Counted from the stretch's first letter, positions 17,146 through 27,021 are shown. The stretch is 64,000 nucleotides of DNA from Bacteroidia bacterium (GCA_016788065.1 JAEUTI010000092.1:34448-98447); one strand, 5' to 3'. Translations and numbers: made by a program. The notes: generated by a model from the sequence alone, not told the origin.

Positions 17146-19020
17146 ATGAAGAAACTAATACTCGTACTGGTTTGCTGGTTGTTAACTTATGCATCTGTTT
17201 TCAGTCAATGTTTTGTTGCTGCAACTATCCAATCTGCTCCCTGCGATTCTTCCTGTACGGGAGGATTTTCACTCACTGCCGGAGGAGGAGCACTCCCTCT
17301 TTCAATTACTATGAATGGTATGCCACTTGGGCAGTTTACAACATTTTTTCAAATGGGAAATATGTGTCCCGGAACTTATGATTTTTTAATCACAGATGCC
17401 AATGGTGATACATGCAGTGGTTTAACTACGTTGATCATTCCTGTCAGTCAGAAGCCTAATTCAATTGTTTCAGTGCTTAATCCTTCCTGTCAAACTTGTA
17501 ATGACGGTGCCGCCATAGCTACCACTGTATCAGGGACAGCACCGTTTACTTACCAATGGTCAACAGGAGCCAACACTTCTAATATCCAAAATTTAACTCC
17601 CGGCATATATTATCTTTATACTACCGATGCCAATGGATGTACTGATATAGATACGGTGTTGGTTGGTATAGGTGCAACCGGATTTTATGCTTTAAGTGGT
17701 GTTTGCTATCTAGATCAAAACCAGAATGGAATAAAAGACAGTGGTGAGCCCGGGCTATCCGGTCAAACTGTTGGTTTAACTCCTGGTGGAGTAAATGCCA
17801 TCACAAATATGAATGGCGAGTATGTCTTTGTTGCTTACCCCGGAACCTGGGATATCACTTACCAGACAAATCCAAATTGGAATGTCACTTCCTTGCCAAC
17901 TTCATATTCGGTGAATCTTACCGGTGCTTCAATAACTAATCTTGATTTCGGATTATTCCCTACAAACACCGCAGGTTCCGGACATGTGATCGCCAGTAGT
18001 TGGATTCCACGATGCTTTTGGAATATTCCTTACTATCCAACTTTCAAAAATGATGGTTTTACCATTTTGAACGGATCTCTTACTTTCACACACGATCCTT
18101 CGCAGACATTCGTAAGTTCTTCCATCATACCTGATTTGATTTCCGGAAATTCTTATACTTTTAATATAACAAATCTTCTTCCTGGTGCTCAATTTAGTCC
18201 GATTATTACAGTAACTCAACCCGCTGCAGGAACAGCTATCAACTGCACAACTACTGCAACGGTTTCGGATGCTTATGGTTTCCTGGGCAATTACTCACAT
18301 AACTTCCCACAGGTGGTTACTTGCTCCTATGACCCCAACGACAAAAACGTGGATCCTGCAGGTGTTGGAGCTCCTCATTTTGTTGAAATGGATTCCTGGC
18401 TCAACTATCAGATTCGTTTTCAAAATACAGGCACCGACACAGCTTTTACTGTTGTGATTGTGGATACACTGGATGCAGCACTGGACAGAAATTCTCTTAG
18501 TATCACAGGTCATTCTCACCCTGTGGATGTAACTTATACTCCTACTGGTGAAGTGACTTTCCGGTTCAACAATATTTTATTGCCCGATAGCAATGTCAAT
18601 GAACCCGGAAGTCATGGTTTTGTCTCCTACAGGATCAAAGGGCTTTCAACTAATCCCGATCCAACAGAAGTGAATAATACGGCTTATATTTATTTTGATT
18701 TGAATTCTCCGATAGTAACTAATACCACATTGACCACACTAAGTGATAATTTTTTAGGTCTGACAGATGCTGATCATGAAAATAGTTCGTTCACACTTTA
18801 TCCAAATCCTTCCAGCAAAGGAGCACTTTTAAAATATCTTGGGGATGAAACAAATAACATGCAAGTAGAAATACTAGATGCAACCGGAAGAATTGTTTCT
18901 GTAAAGATGCTGATGACTTCCGGCAGTTTACAGATTCCTGGAAACCTGCTTGCACCCGGCTTTTATTTAATTCGAATTACTGGAGATACTACCAGTCATG
19001 TTCGCATGGTGGTGAAGTAA
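17146..19020 (+). CDS. Secreted SprB/SdrD-like repeat protein with T9SS sorting domain
   Basis: This 624-residue exported protein has a signal peptide (about 1-21, ending SVFSQ). Two SprB-type Ig-like repeats follow (about 22-175; FSLTAGGGALPLSITMNG and GTAPFTYQWSTGANTSNIQNLTPG, cysteine-rich). A carboxypeptidase-regulatory/SdrD-like B domain comes next (about 182-270; YLDQNQNGIKDSGEPGLSG). A conserved DUF7619-type segment (about 395-530) starts at CSYDPNDKNVDP and includes YQIRFQNTGTDTAFTVVIVD. The end is a T9SS type A domain (LYPNPSSKGALLKY to SHVRMVVK). SprB relatives are adhesins of gliding Bacteroidota, so a surface adhesin-like role is plausible but unproved. It has its own promoter and terminator. 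Confidence 0.88.
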   Translation: MKKLILVLVCWLLTYASVFSQCFVAATIQSAPCDSSCTGGFSLTAGGGALPLSITMNGMPLGQFTTFFQMGNMCPGTYDFLITDANGDTCSGLTTLIIPVSQKPNSIVSVLNPSCQTCNDGAAIATTVSGTAPFTYQWSTGANTSNIQNLTPGIYYLYTTDANGCTDIDTVLVGIGATGFYALSGVCYLDQNQNGIKDSGEPGLSGQTVGLTPGGVNAITNMNGEYVFVAYPGTWDITYQTNPNWNVTSLPTSYSVNLTGASITNLDFGLFPTNTAGSGHVIASSWIPRCFWNIPYYPTFKNDGFTILNGSLTFTHDPSQTFVSSSIIPDLISGNSYTFNITNLLPGAQFSPIITVTQPAAGTAINCTTTATVSDAYGFLGNYSHNFPQVVTCSYDPNDKNVDPAGVGAPHFVEMDSWLNYQIRFQNTGTDTAFTVVIVDTLDAALDRNSLSITGHSHPVDVTYTPTGEVTFRFNNILLPDSNVNEPGSHGFVSYRIKGLSTNPDPTEVNNTAYIYFDLNSPIVTNTTLTTLSDNFLGLTDADHENSSFTLYPNPSSKGALLKYLGDETNNMQVEILDATGRIVSVKMLMTSGSLQIPGNLLAPGFYLIRITGDTTSHVRMVVK

Positions 19021-19040
19021 TATTACTTGAATCATAACTG

Positions 19041-19073
19041 CGAAAGCCCTTGTTGAAAAAACAAGGGCTTTCG
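19041..19073 (+). terminator. Terminator after the SprB-type gene
   Basis: CGAAAGCCCTTGTT (19041-19054) is perfectly complementary to AACAAGGGCTTTCG (19060-19073), a 14-bp stem with a five-base A-rich loop. It is a strong hairpin 20 bases past the stop codon. Confidence 0.9.
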
Positions 19074-19109
19074 CCGCTTTATACCTATGTGCAACTGGCT
19101 ATTTTTGAT

Positions 19110-19117
19110 TAACTTTG
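19110..19117 (+). promoter_or_regulatory. -7 element of the E2 gene
   Basis: TAACTTTG fits TAnnTTTG exactly and lies about 52 bases before the E2 start. The -33 position shows only TGTG (19088-19091), so the upstream half is weak. Confidence 0.55.
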
Positions 19118-19169
19118 AACCCTTGAAAAGAACCTAAACTGATATTAATTCATTCAATTTCAATATTTT

Positions 19170-20504
19170 ATGGCACAGGTGGAAATGAAAATGCCCAAAA
19201 TGGGTGAAAGTGTTGCCGAAGCAACCATTATTAAATGGCTTAAAAATGAAGGTGATCGGGTTGAAGCAGATGAGTCGGTTCTTGAAATTGCTACCGATAA
19301 GGTTGATTCAGAAGTACCTTCAACAGCTGCCGGAATATTGGTTAAAAGGCTTTTTAATGAAGGTGATGTTGTTCAGGTGGGAAGTGTAATCGCTATCATC
19401 AGTGATGGAAGCGGTGATGCACCGGTAACCTCAACTCCGGCTCCTGCAGCAGCGACTGTAGTCAGCGCCCCTTCAACACCTGCTCCTGTAGCCGCAACAC
19501 CAGTAGCTGCAACTGCTACGGCACCTGTAGTGTCCGGAGAAGGTCGTTTTTATTCTCCATTAGTCAGAACCATTGCTTCTGAAGAAAAGATTTCACAAGC
19601 AGAACTCGATAGTATTCCCGGAACCGGTGCGGAAGGCCGGGTTACCAAAAAAGATGTAATGCTTTATCTGGAGCGCAGAAAATCGGCTCCACAGCAGACC
19701 ACTTCTCCTGCACCAGCACCACAACCGGCATCTGAACCATCGAAACCTGCCACTGCCGAACCTGCTAAAGTAGCACCAGCAATTTCTGTCTCCGGCGATT
19801 CTGAGATCGTGGAAATGGATCGCATGCGTAAGTTGATTTCTGAACATATGGTGATGTCGAAGCGCACTTCACCTCATGTTACATCCTATGTTGAAGCTGA
19901 TGTTACCAATTTGGTGATGTGGCGCAATAAGGTTAAAGGTCAGTTTGAAAAACGTGAAAAAGAGAAAATCACATTCACACCGATATTCATTGAAGCAATT
20001 GCAAGGGCAATTAAAGATTTCCCAATGATCAACATTTCTGTTGATGGTACAAATCTAATTGTCAAGAAAAATATAAATATTGGAATGGCTGCTGCATTGC
20101 CTTCCGGAAATTTGATTGTTCCGGTCATCAAAAATGCTGATCGCATGAATTTATTAGGTCTTACCAAATCGGTGAATGATTTGGCTAACCGTGCCAGAGC
20201 AGGTAAGTTATCACCTGATGAAATTCAAGGTGGTACCTACACACTCACCAATGTGGGTAGCTTCGGAAATGTGATGGGTACTCCTATTATCAATCAACCT
20301 CAGGTTGCCATCATGGCCGTAGGTGCCATTCGTAAAAAGCCGGCAGTAATCGAAACTCCTTATGGCGACACAATTGGTATTCGTCACATGATGTTCTTGT
20401 CTCATTCATACGATCACCGAGTTGTGGATGGCGCATTGGGAGGAAGTTTTGTGCGTCGTGTAGCCGATTATCTGGAACAATTTGATATTAATCGTGAAAT
20501 CTAA
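19170..20504 (+). CDS. 2-oxo acid dehydrogenase E2, dihydrolipoamide acyltransferase
   Basis: This 444-residue core component of a pyruvate or branched-chain 2-oxo acid dehydrogenase complex transfers the acyl group from lipoyl-lysine to CoA. It has a lipoyl domain (1-75) with lipoylated K44 in EIATDKVDSEVPS, then an Ala/Pro/Thr linker. The E1/E3-binding peripheral domain (about 126-165) has YSPLVRTIASEE and GTGAEGRVTKKDV. A second Ala/Pro linker and the catalytic acyltransferase domain (about 215-440) follow, with H416 and D420 in SYDHRVVDGALGG. One lipoyl domain and the ATDKVDSEV sequence look more like the branched-chain type, but E1-beta at 25996-26979 looks like pyruvate type. Substrate is left open. 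Confidence 0.9.
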   Translation: MAQVEMKMPKMGESVAEATIIKWLKNEGDRVEADESVLEIATDKVDSEVPSTAAGILVKRLFNEGDVVQVGSVIAIISDGSGDAPVTSTPAPAAATVVSAPSTPAPVAATPVAATATAPVVSGEGRFYSPLVRTIASEEKISQAELDSIPGTGAEGRVTKKDVMLYLERRKSAPQQTTSPAPAPQPASEPSKPATAEPAKVAPAISVSGDSEIVEMDRMRKLISEHMVMSKRTSPHVTSYVEADVTNLVMWRNKVKGQFEKREKEKITFTPIFIEAIARAIKDFPMINISVDGTNLIVKKNINIGMAAALPSGNLIVPVIKNADRMNLLGLTKSVNDLANRARAGKLSPDEIQGGTYTLTNVGSFGNVMGTPIINQPQVAIMAVGAIRKKPAVIETPYGDTIGIRHMMFLSHSYDHRVVDGALGGSFVRRVADYLEQFDINREI

Positions 20505-20523
20505 ACTTAAACTTTTATCAGCT

Positions 20524-22143
20524 ATGAAAATATCTCTTTCATCATCCGTTTTGCTCCTTGTTTTTGTTGCATTTACAACTATGTGTTTCGCTGAGTCAAA
20601 AAAGCCGGCACCAGTGGTAACTATCACCAAAGATCAGGTTGGTGATGTGAAAAAGCAAGCTGCTGCTATGTATAAAGATGCCAATTACAAAAGCGCTTTG
20701 GAGCAATATCTGAAATTAGTGAATTATGATTCCGAGGACATGGATTACAATTACAAAACAGGTATGTGTTACCTGTATAGTAATGTTGACAAGTCCAAAG
20801 CAATTCAATATTTCGTAAAAGCCGCTGACAAAAAAGATGTACCTAAAGATGTATATTATCAGATGGGAAAAGCATTGCTGATTGCCAACTTGTTCGATGA
20901 AGCCATTGAAGCTTTCGAAAAATATAAGGAGGTAAACAAAGGACAGGTAAATCCCAAATTTAATCTGGATCAGCATGTTGAATATTGTTACAATGCTAAA
21001 GAAGCAATTAAAAAGCCTCTAGAAGTGAGCTTTAAAAATCCGGGCAAACAAGTTAATTCTGTTTCTGCAGATTATTCTCCGGTTTCAATGGCTTTAGATA
21101 CCGTACTCTATTTTACATCCAACCGCAAAGGTAACATGGGTGGAATCGTAGATGGGTTCGGCGAAATAATAGCTGATATTTATACTTCTTCCAAAGGAGA
21201 TACATCCTGGTCGAAAGCTAAAAATCCAGGTATCAATCTGAATTCAGAAGCTTATGATATTTGTACCGGAATGAATAGTAACGGCGATAAATTACTGATC
21301 TACAAAGAAGGTGGAGATGCATCCGGAGATATCTTTTTATCAAAGCTTCAAGGTAAAGCATGGCAGAAGGCTGAACTTCTTGACGAATCATTGGCTACAA
21401 AGCAATTCGAGACCGGTGCTTGTATTTCACAAGATGGAAAGCGTATTTACTTTGCTGCAAACATGAAAGGAACTCTGGGCGGTAAAGATATTTTTATGAT
21501 AGAACAAGACTCCACTAAAAAATGGGGAGTGCCGGTAAATCTGGGTTCTGAAGTGAATACAAAATTTGATGAAGACAGTCCTTTCCTCTGGCATGATGGA
21601 ACCACTTTGTTTTTTGCATCTCAGGGACATAATAGTATTGGTGGTTACGATATTTTCATGACTTCACAACCTGATCCGGCACAAGCATGGAGTAAGCCGG
21701 TGAATGTCGGATATCCACTTAATACAACCGATGATGACCTGTATTTCACACTCTCTGCAAATGCCCGAACAGGATATGTTTCTGGGTTGAAACCCGGAGG
21801 AGTTGGTGATCTTGATGTCTGGTATTTTAACTTGAAGGATCCACTGGTGCGTAATGCTGGATCTCTTTATCGGGCATCTATTCTTTCTCCTCAGGGACTT
21901 CCGGCAAAAGATGCCATGGTCAGTATTGTAAAAGAAGCTACCGGACAAGTGCTTGCAATTATGGAAGCAAATGGACCGGCAGCTGAAGTTTTCATGTTGC
22001 TCCCCGCAGGAAAATATAAATTAAAAGCCCGTTCCCCAAAAATGGGACGAATTGAACAAGACATTGTAATAACAGGTGAGGAAGGTGAAAAAGGAATCCG
22101 TCAGACTCTGAAACTACAACCGAATCCATCTTCTAAACCATAA
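20524..22143 (+). CDS. Exported TPR and WD40-like (PD40) beta-propeller protein
   Basis: I chose the ATG at 20524, which opens a proper signal peptide (MKISLSSSVLLLVFVAFTTM, ending CFAES); the frame is open for 14 codons further upstream. The 539-residue product has TPR-like helices at about 40-150 (MYKDANYKSALEQYLKL, LFDEAIEAFEKYKEV), then a PD40 beta-propeller at about 170-440 with repeats such as YFTSNRKGNMGG, YFAANMKGTLGGKDIF and FFASQGHNSIGGYDIF. A small C-terminal beta domain (about 450-530) resembles a carboxypeptidase-regulatory fold. This is the architecture of the T9SS-associated PorE group but without the OmpA-like peptidoglycan-binding end, so an envelope scaffold role is inference. 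It follows the E2 gene by 19 bases. Confidence 0.82.
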   Translation: MKISLSSSVLLLVFVAFTTMCFAESKKPAPVVTITKDQVGDVKKQAAAMYKDANYKSALEQYLKLVNYDSEDMDYNYKTGMCYLYSNVDKSKAIQYFVKAADKKDVPKDVYYQMGKALLIANLFDEAIEAFEKYKEVNKGQVNPKFNLDQHVEYCYNAKEAIKKPLEVSFKNPGKQVNSVSADYSPVSMALDTVLYFTSNRKGNMGGIVDGFGEIIADIYTSSKGDTSWSKAKNPGINLNSEAYDICTGMNSNGDKLLIYKEGGDASGDIFLSKLQGKAWQKAELLDESLATKQFETGACISQDGKRIYFAANMKGTLGGKDIFMIEQDSTKKWGVPVNLGSEVNTKFDEDSPFLWHDGTTLFFASQGHNSIGGYDIFMTSQPDPAQAWSKPVNVGYPLNTTDDDLYFTLSANARTGYVSGLKPGGVGDLDVWYFNLKDPLVRNAGSLYRASILSPQGLPAKDAMVSIVKEATGQVLAIMEANGPAAEVFMLLPAGKYKLKARSPKMGRIEQDIVITGEEGEKGIRQTLKLQPNPSSKP

Positions 22144-22147
22144 CATC

Positions 22148-22945
22148 ATGCAAATTATTCTGAAACGGCCACTGGCGTTTTTTGATCTCGAATCAACCGG
22201 ATTAACAATTGGGCTGGATCGGATAATTGAAATATCTGTTTTGAAATTATTTCCTGATAATTCCAGGGAAATGTTCACCAGGAAAGTGAATCCAGAAATG
22301 CCTATTCCGGAGCTTATAACAAACCTCACAGGCATTAGTGATGCCGATGTGAAGGATGCTCCTACATTTGCGCAGCTGGGGCAGGAATTGCTGGAATTCC
22401 TTGATAATTGTGATTTCGCAGGATACAATTCCAATAAGTTTGATGTACCCATGCTGGTCGATGAATTTTTAAGAACCGGATTCAACTTTGATATAGCGAA
22501 CCGGAAGCTGATCGATGTGCAAAATATTTTTCATAAGATGGAACAACGGACTCTTTCTGCCGCTTATAAATTTTATTGCGAAAAAGACCTCATAAATGCT
22601 CATTCAGCGGAAGCCGATATCATAGCTACTTTTGAGATTCTGGAAGCTCAACTGGAAAGATACACTGGCAAAATTGAAAAGGATGTTGATTCCCTTCACA
22701 AATTCACCAATATGTTTAATACGGTAGATCTTGCCGGAAGAATGGTGTACAACGAAAAAGGGGAGGAGATCATTAATTTTGGAAAGCATAAAGGAAAAAC
22801 GGTTGTTTCTGTTTTTTCTTCAGAGCCTTCTTATTATGATTGGCTCATGAAAGGTGATTTTCCTCGTCAGACAAAAGCCGTAATGAAAAGTATCTGGGAT
22901 CGTTATCAGGTAAGCAAACTTCAGGAGAAGTTCGGAAGTAAGTAA
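22148..22945 (+). CDS. DnaQ-like 3'-5' exonuclease with C-terminal DUF3820 domain
   Basis: This 265-residue protein has a DEDDh exonuclease domain (about 5-165) with D and E of motif I in AFFDLESTGL, motif II around GYNSNKFDVPML and motif III as HSAEADIIAT, the H-x4-D pattern. The C-terminal part (about 205-260; NFGKHKGKTV and YYDWLMKGDFP) is a DUF3820-like segment that often follows such nucleases in Bacteroidota. Related proteins act like the proofreading epsilon subunit or in DNA repair and are sometimes annotated as DNA polymerase III epsilon. It begins four bases after the propeller gene and is followed by a terminator. Confidence 0.88.
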   Translation: MQIILKRPLAFFDLESTGLTIGLDRIIEISVLKLFPDNSREMFTRKVNPEMPIPELITNLTGISDADVKDAPTFAQLGQELLEFLDNCDFAGYNSNKFDVPMLVDEFLRTGFNFDIANRKLIDVQNIFHKMEQRTLSAAYKFYCEKDLINAHSAEADIIATFEILEAQLERYTGKIEKDVDSLHKFTNMFNTVDLAGRMVYNEKGEEIINFGKHKGKTVVSVFSSEPSYYDWLMKGDFPRQTKAVMKSIWDRYQVSKLQEKFGSK

Positions 22946-22996
22946 CGAACGCTGACTTTTTTGCATTCACTGCAACTTCTCACGGAAAATTATAGC

Positions 22997-23030
22997 AAAA
23001 AAAAATCCCGGCAATCAGCCGGGATTTTTT
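22997..23030. terminator. Bidirectional terminator between exonuclease and pyrophosphatase genes
   Basis: AAAAAATCCCGGC pairs perfectly with GCCGGGATTTTTT around the loop AATCA. A-runs and T-runs flank the GC core on both sides, which suits the two converging genes. Confidence 0.93.
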
Positions 23031-23046
23031 CATTTGGTGACTCTGA

Positions 23047-25872
23047 TTATTGAGCCGCCTGTGGTTGTGCAGTTTCAACTGAGAAGTTAATTTTTACTTC
23101 ATCAGCAACTAATGGAGCACCTAAAGAAGGAGCAACATTGTATTCACTTCTCTTCAGGTTTAATGCACCTGAGAATGTGTATACTTTAAATCCAAATGGA
23201 GAATCAATTTCACCATCATAGTTAAATGGAACTTCAATTTGTTTAGTTACATCTCTGATAGTAAGATCTCCGGTAGCAGTGTATTTATATTCACCTGATT
23301 CATTTTCACGAATGCTGGTCGATTTAAACGTCATAGAAGGATATTTTGCAATATCGAAGATTTCATTGGAACGCAAGTGCTCATCACGTTTCGATTGCTG
23401 TGTATTGATAGATGCAGCATCAAGTTGAAGCATGATAGAAGAAGTAGCAAGATCACCTGTCATCACTACACTACCAGTATCAACCATTATAGAACCTTTA
23501 GCTGTAGAAAGTAAGTGACCAATTTTGAAGTCAACAAATGAGTGAGAAGCATCAAATACGTATGTTCCATTCAGTGTTTTGATATCCTGGCTGGTACTTA
23601 CAGAAGCAACTACTTCTTCAGTTGCAGGAGCAGCAGCTGTGGTAGGTTCATCTTTCAAAGAAATTAACGGTGCTATAACAAGGGCAACTACTGACATCAA
23701 TTTCAACAGGATGTTTAATGAAGGGCCTGAAGTATCTTTAAACGGATCACCAACAGTATCACCAACAACAGCAGCTTTGTGTGGATCAGATTTCTTGAAG
23801 TATTTAGTACCGTTAATATCTACACCTTCTTCAAACATCTTTTTAGCATTATCCCAGGCACCACCGGCATTCGATTGGAAAATAGCCATAAGTACACCAG
23901 ACACAGTTACACCGGCAAGTAGACCACCAAGCGCTTCAGCACCAAACATTGGCAAAAATCCAATAGCAACCGGAACAGCTACTGCCATTAAGCCTGGTAA
24001 TACCATTTCACGAATCGCAGCTTTGGTTGAAATCTCAACACATTTACCGTATTCAGCAACACCGTCAGCAGCTTCAAATGTCTTTTTGTCGGCATCAGAC
24101 CAGGTATCCATTTCTTTATCACCATTACGGCGCATTACTTCAAGGGCTGCCTTTAAGGCAGGAATTGAATTAAACTGGCGACGAACTTCTTCAATCATAG
24201 CCATTGCCGCACGACCAACAGCACCCATTGCAAGAGCTGAGAATACAAATGGCAACATACCACCGATGAATAATCCTGCAATTACATTTGCCTTTGAAAT
24301 ATCAATTGAACGAATGTGAGCAGCAGTCATATATGCTCCGAACAATGCCAATGCTGTTAATGCTGCAGAAGCAATAGCGAATCCTTTACCTATAGCAGCA
24401 GTAGTGTTACCAACAGCATCCAGTTTATCTGTAATCTTACGAACGTCTTTTGGTAACTCTGACATTTCAGCAATACCACCGGCATTATCTGAGATTGGAC
24501 CATATGCATCTACAGCTAACTGGATACCCAGATTTGAAAGCATACCAACAGCCGCAATAGCGATACCATATAAACCACCAAAATGGAAAGCTCCAATAAT
24601 TGAGAATGCGATAATCAGAATAGGAATTGCAGTCGACATCATACCCACACCTAAACCTGCAATGATGTTTGTTGCTGCTCCGGTTGAGGATTGACGTACA
24701 ATTGACATAACCGGTTTTTTTCCGGTTCCAGTGTAATATTCAGTTACCAGACCAACTAAAAGACCACCTACAAGACCAATAATGGTTGCGATGAAAACTC
24801 CTGTTGATGTATATTCATTTCCTTTAACAGGATCAGCCCAGGCATACAATGGATCCTGGAACCACCATGATTCAGGAAGCATCCACTTAATAATGAACCA
24901 AGAAGCAATTACCATTAAAATAGAAGAACCAAATTCTCCGATATTTAAAGCCTTTTGCGGATCACCACCTTCTTTAACACGAACAAAGAAAGTACCTATG
25001 ATAGACATTACAATACCTACGGCTGCAAGTACCAAAGGAAGGAACACTGGGGCAAGTCCACCAAATTGAGTGTCAGATGCAACAAAATCAGCATTCATGA
25101 ATGCTGCTCCTAAAACCATGGTACCTACGATAGAACCAACATATGATTCAAAAAGATCGGCTCCCATACCGGCAACATCACCTACGTTATCACCAACGTT
25201 ATCTGCAATAGTTGCAGGATTCAATGGGTGATCTTCAGGAATACCTGCTTCAACTTTACCAACTAAGTCAGCTCCAACATCGGCAGCTTTTGTATATATA
25301 CCACCTCCAACACGTGCAAAAAGAGCGATAGAAGATGCACCGAAAGAAAATCCGGTTAATACGGTAATAACACGGTTCAAATTATCCACAGTATCAATGC
25401 CGAATTCAGCACTGTAAAGAATGAACAATAAACTCAAACCTAATACACCTAAACCAACAACACCCATTCCCATAATGGAACCACCAGCAAAAGCAATTTC
25501 AAGTGCTTTTCCCATTCCTGTACGGGCAGCATTGGTTGTTCTTACGTTTGCTTTAGTTGCGATACGCATTCCAATGTATCCTGCCAAAGCAGAACAAAAT
25601 GCTCCACAGATAAAGGAAACTGCAACCATCGGTGATGAAGTTTCAGTGTTTGCTGTAACTCCTAATAAAATGGCTACACATACTACGAAAATTGCAAGTA
25701 CACGATATTCAGCTTTAAGGAAAGCCATAGCGCCCTCTGCAATGTGTCCGGCGATTTTTTTCATTTTGTCGGTGCCGGCATCCTGTTTGTTGATCCAGGC
25801 CGACTTCCATACCGTGTACAGCAAAGCCAGTACACCGAAAGCCGGGATCAGGTAAAGAATTGAATTACCCAT
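23047..25872 (-). CDS. hppA: Membrane-bound pyrophosphatase fused to a C-terminal YceI-like domain
   Basis: This 941-residue protein is an ion-translocating inorganic pyrophosphatase (about residues 1-745, about 16 membrane helices) that hydrolyses PPi and pumps Na+ or H+. Pyrophosphate-binding signatures are [19 protein letters not shown] and [27 protein letters not shown], with Ala and Gly at the two diagnostic sites, points to the K+-dependent subclass; in the K+-independent one the Ala is Lys. After a linker rich in A, T, E and V comes a YceI lipocalin-like domain (about 767-935; [45 protein letters not shown]), encoded by 23047-23574. Both termini of these pumps face the periplasm, which suits YceI. 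Usual pumps end near residue 750, so the fusion is notable. Confidence 0.93.
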   Translation of the reverse strand: MGNSILYLIPAFGVLALLYTVWKSAWINKQDAGTDKMKKIAGHIAEGAMAFLKAEYRVLAIFVVCVAILLGVTANTETSSPMVAVSFICGAFCSALAGYIGMRIATKANVRTTNAARTGMGKALEIAFAGGSIMGMGVVGLGVLGLSLLFILYSAEFGIDTVDNLNRVITVLTGFSFGASSIALFARVGGGIYTKAADVGADLVGKVEAGIPEDHPLNPATIADNVGDNVGDVAGMGADLFESYVGSIVGTMVLGAAFMNADFVASDTQFGGLAPVFLPLVLAAVGIVMSIIGTFFVRVKEGGDPQKALNIGEFGSSILMVIASWFIIKWMLPESWWFQDPLYAWADPVKGNEYTSTGVFIATIIGLVGGLLVGLVTEYYTGTGKKPVMSIVRQSSTGAATNIIAGLGVGMMSTAIPILIIAFSIIGAFHFGGLYGIAIAAVGMLSNLGIQLAVDAYGPISDNAGGIAEMSELPKDVRKITDKLDAVGNTTAAIGKGFAIASAALTALALFGAYMTAAHIRSIDISKANVIAGLFIGGMLPFVFSALAMGAVGRAAMAMIEEVRRQFNSIPALKAALEVMRRNGDKEMDTWSDADKKTFEAADGVAEYGKCVEISTKAAIREMVLPGLMAVAVPVAIGFLPMFGAEALGGLLAGVTVSGVLMAIFQSNAGGAWDNAKKMFEEGVDINGTKYFKKSDPHKAAVVGDTVGDPFKDTSGPSLNILLKLMSVVALVIAPLISLKDEPTTAAAPATEEVVASVSTSQDIKTLNGTYVFDASHSFVDFKIGHLLSTAKGSIMVDTGSVVMTGDLATSSIMLQLDAASINTQQSKRDEHLRSNEIFDIAKYPSMTFKSTSIRENESGEYKYTATGDLTIRDVTKQIEVPFNYDGEIDSPFGFKVYTFSGALNLKRSEYNVAPSLGAPLVADEVKINFSVETAQPQAAQ

Positions 25873-25925
25873 AAGTGATTGATTTTTAAGTTATTTTGAG
25901 TTGTAAGATTCGTTTTAAGAGCGCG

Positions 25926-25957
25926 CAAAGGTAAACCAATTTGGTTTAATCACCAAA
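25926..25957 (-). promoter_or_regulatory. hppA promoter containing a perfect palindrome
   Basis: Read on the minus strand: TTTG (25957-25954), a 20-base spacer and TACCTTTG (25933-25926), an exact Bacteroidota promoter 54 bases before the hppA start. Inside the spacer and touching the -7 box is TAAACCAA-T-TTGGTTTA (25932-25948), an 8-bp inverted repeat around one base that could serve as a repressor operator. Confidence 0.85.
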
Positions 25958-25995
25958 TCCTTTAGCACAAAACCTGAATGAAAATGGAATGTTAA

Positions 25996-26979
25996 CTACT
26001 TATTAATGTACATCACTTCCTTTACCGCTTCAATGACACGAGCCGGATTTGGTAAGTAAGCATCAATGAGTGTAGGAGCATAAGGAAGTGGCACATCGCC
26101 ACCCATTACCCTTAAAACAGGTGCATCGAGATAATCAAATGCCTCACGCTGAACTTTAAATGCTACCTCTGTGGCAATTGCTGCCAATGGCCATGATTCT
26201 TCTACTATGACTAACCTGTTTGTTTTTTTAACTGATTCAATTACAGTAGCATAGTCAATTGGACGAACAGTTCTTAGATCAATTACTTCCGCATCAATTT
26301 GTTCATTCTGAAGCTCTTCCGCAGCTTTTAAGGCCACTTTCATCATTTTTCCGAATGAAACAATGGTTACATCTTTCCCCGATTTCTTAATATCTGCAAC
26401 TCCTATGGGCATCAGATATTCGCCTTCAGGTACCATTCCTTTGTCACCATACATTTGCTCCGATTCCATAAAAATTACCGGATCATTATCTCTGATGGCA
26501 GACTTCAATAATCCTTTTGCATCTGCAGGATTGGAAGGAACTATTACTTTCAAACCGGGACAGTTTGCATACCAGCTTTCAAAAGCCTGTGAGTGTTGTG
26601 AACTCAGCATTCCGGCAGAAGCCGTTGGGCCGCGGAAAACGATCGGGACATTGAAGTGGCCGCCTGACATCGATTTCATTTTGGCTGCGGAGTTTATAAC
26701 CTGATCGATTGCCACCAGGGAAAAGTTGAAAGTCATGAACTCAATGATAGGTCGAAGTCCATTCATTGCTGCACCAACTCCAATACCTGCAAAACCCAGC
26801 TCAGCAATTGGTGTGTCTATCACACGGGCAGCTCCAAACTCATCAAGCATTCCCTGACTAACTTTGTAGGCGCCATTGTACTGTGCAACTTCTTCACCCA
26901 TCAGAAAAACGTTTTTATCTAAACGCATTTCTTCAGCCATTGCTTCTCTCAGTGCTTCTCGGAATTGTATTTCTCTCAT
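25996..26979 (-). CDS. pdhB: Pyruvate dehydrogenase E1 component, beta subunit
   Basis: This 327-residue subunit pairs with an alpha subunit to form the thiamine-diphosphate E1 that decarboxylates pyruvate. The pyrimidine-binding domain (about 1-185) has MGEEVAQYNGAYKV, IDTPIAELGFAGIGVGAAM and RGPTASAGMLSSQHSQAFE. The C-terminal transketolase domain (about 200-320) has IDLRTVRPID, VIVEESW and the closing VPLPYAPTLIDAYLPN typical of pyruvate-type E1-beta. No alpha-subunit gene is adjacent, and E2 and E3 lie apart (19170 and 53316). A -7-like TATTTTTG (minus strand, 27021-27014) precedes the gene. Between it and the start lies the 12-base palindrome CAAACCGGTTTG (26991-27002). Confidence 0.93.
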   Translation of the reverse strand: MREIQFREALREAMAEEMRLDKNVFLMGEEVAQYNGAYKVSQGMLDEFGAARVIDTPIAELGFAGIGVGAAMNGLRPIIEFMTFNFSLVAIDQVINSAAKMKSMSGGHFNVPIVFRGPTASAGMLSSQHSQAFESWYANCPGLKVIVPSNPADAKGLLKSAIRDNDPVIFMESEQMYGDKGMVPEGEYLMPIGVADIKKSGKDVTIVSFGKMMKVALKAAEELQNEQIDAEVIDLRTVRPIDYATVIESVKKTNRLVIVEESWPLAAIATEVAFKVQREAFDYLDAPVLRVMGGDVPLPYAPTLIDAYLPNPARVIEAVKEVMYINK

Positions 26980-27013
26980 ATCCTGTTTTTCAAACCGGTT
27001 TGTTTCGGGGCCT

Positions 27014-27021
27014 CAAAAATA
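27014..27021 (-). promoter_or_regulatory. -7 element of pdhB
   Basis: On the minus strand TATTTTTG (27021 to 27014) matches TAnnTTTG, 34 bases before the ATG. The only TTTG upstream is at too short a spacing (14 bases), so the -33 half is uncertain. Confidence 0.5.

Noticed and set aside
17040..17381. 113-codon open frame before and into the SprB-type gene
   Set aside because: It overlaps the better-supported SprB-type gene in another frame and has no protein-like features.
23579..24319. 246-codon open frame on the plus strand inside hppA
   Set aside because: It is antisense to the pyrophosphatase-YceI gene, rich in Ser/Ala/Pro/Ile as expected from a mirror of a membrane protein, and resembles no family.
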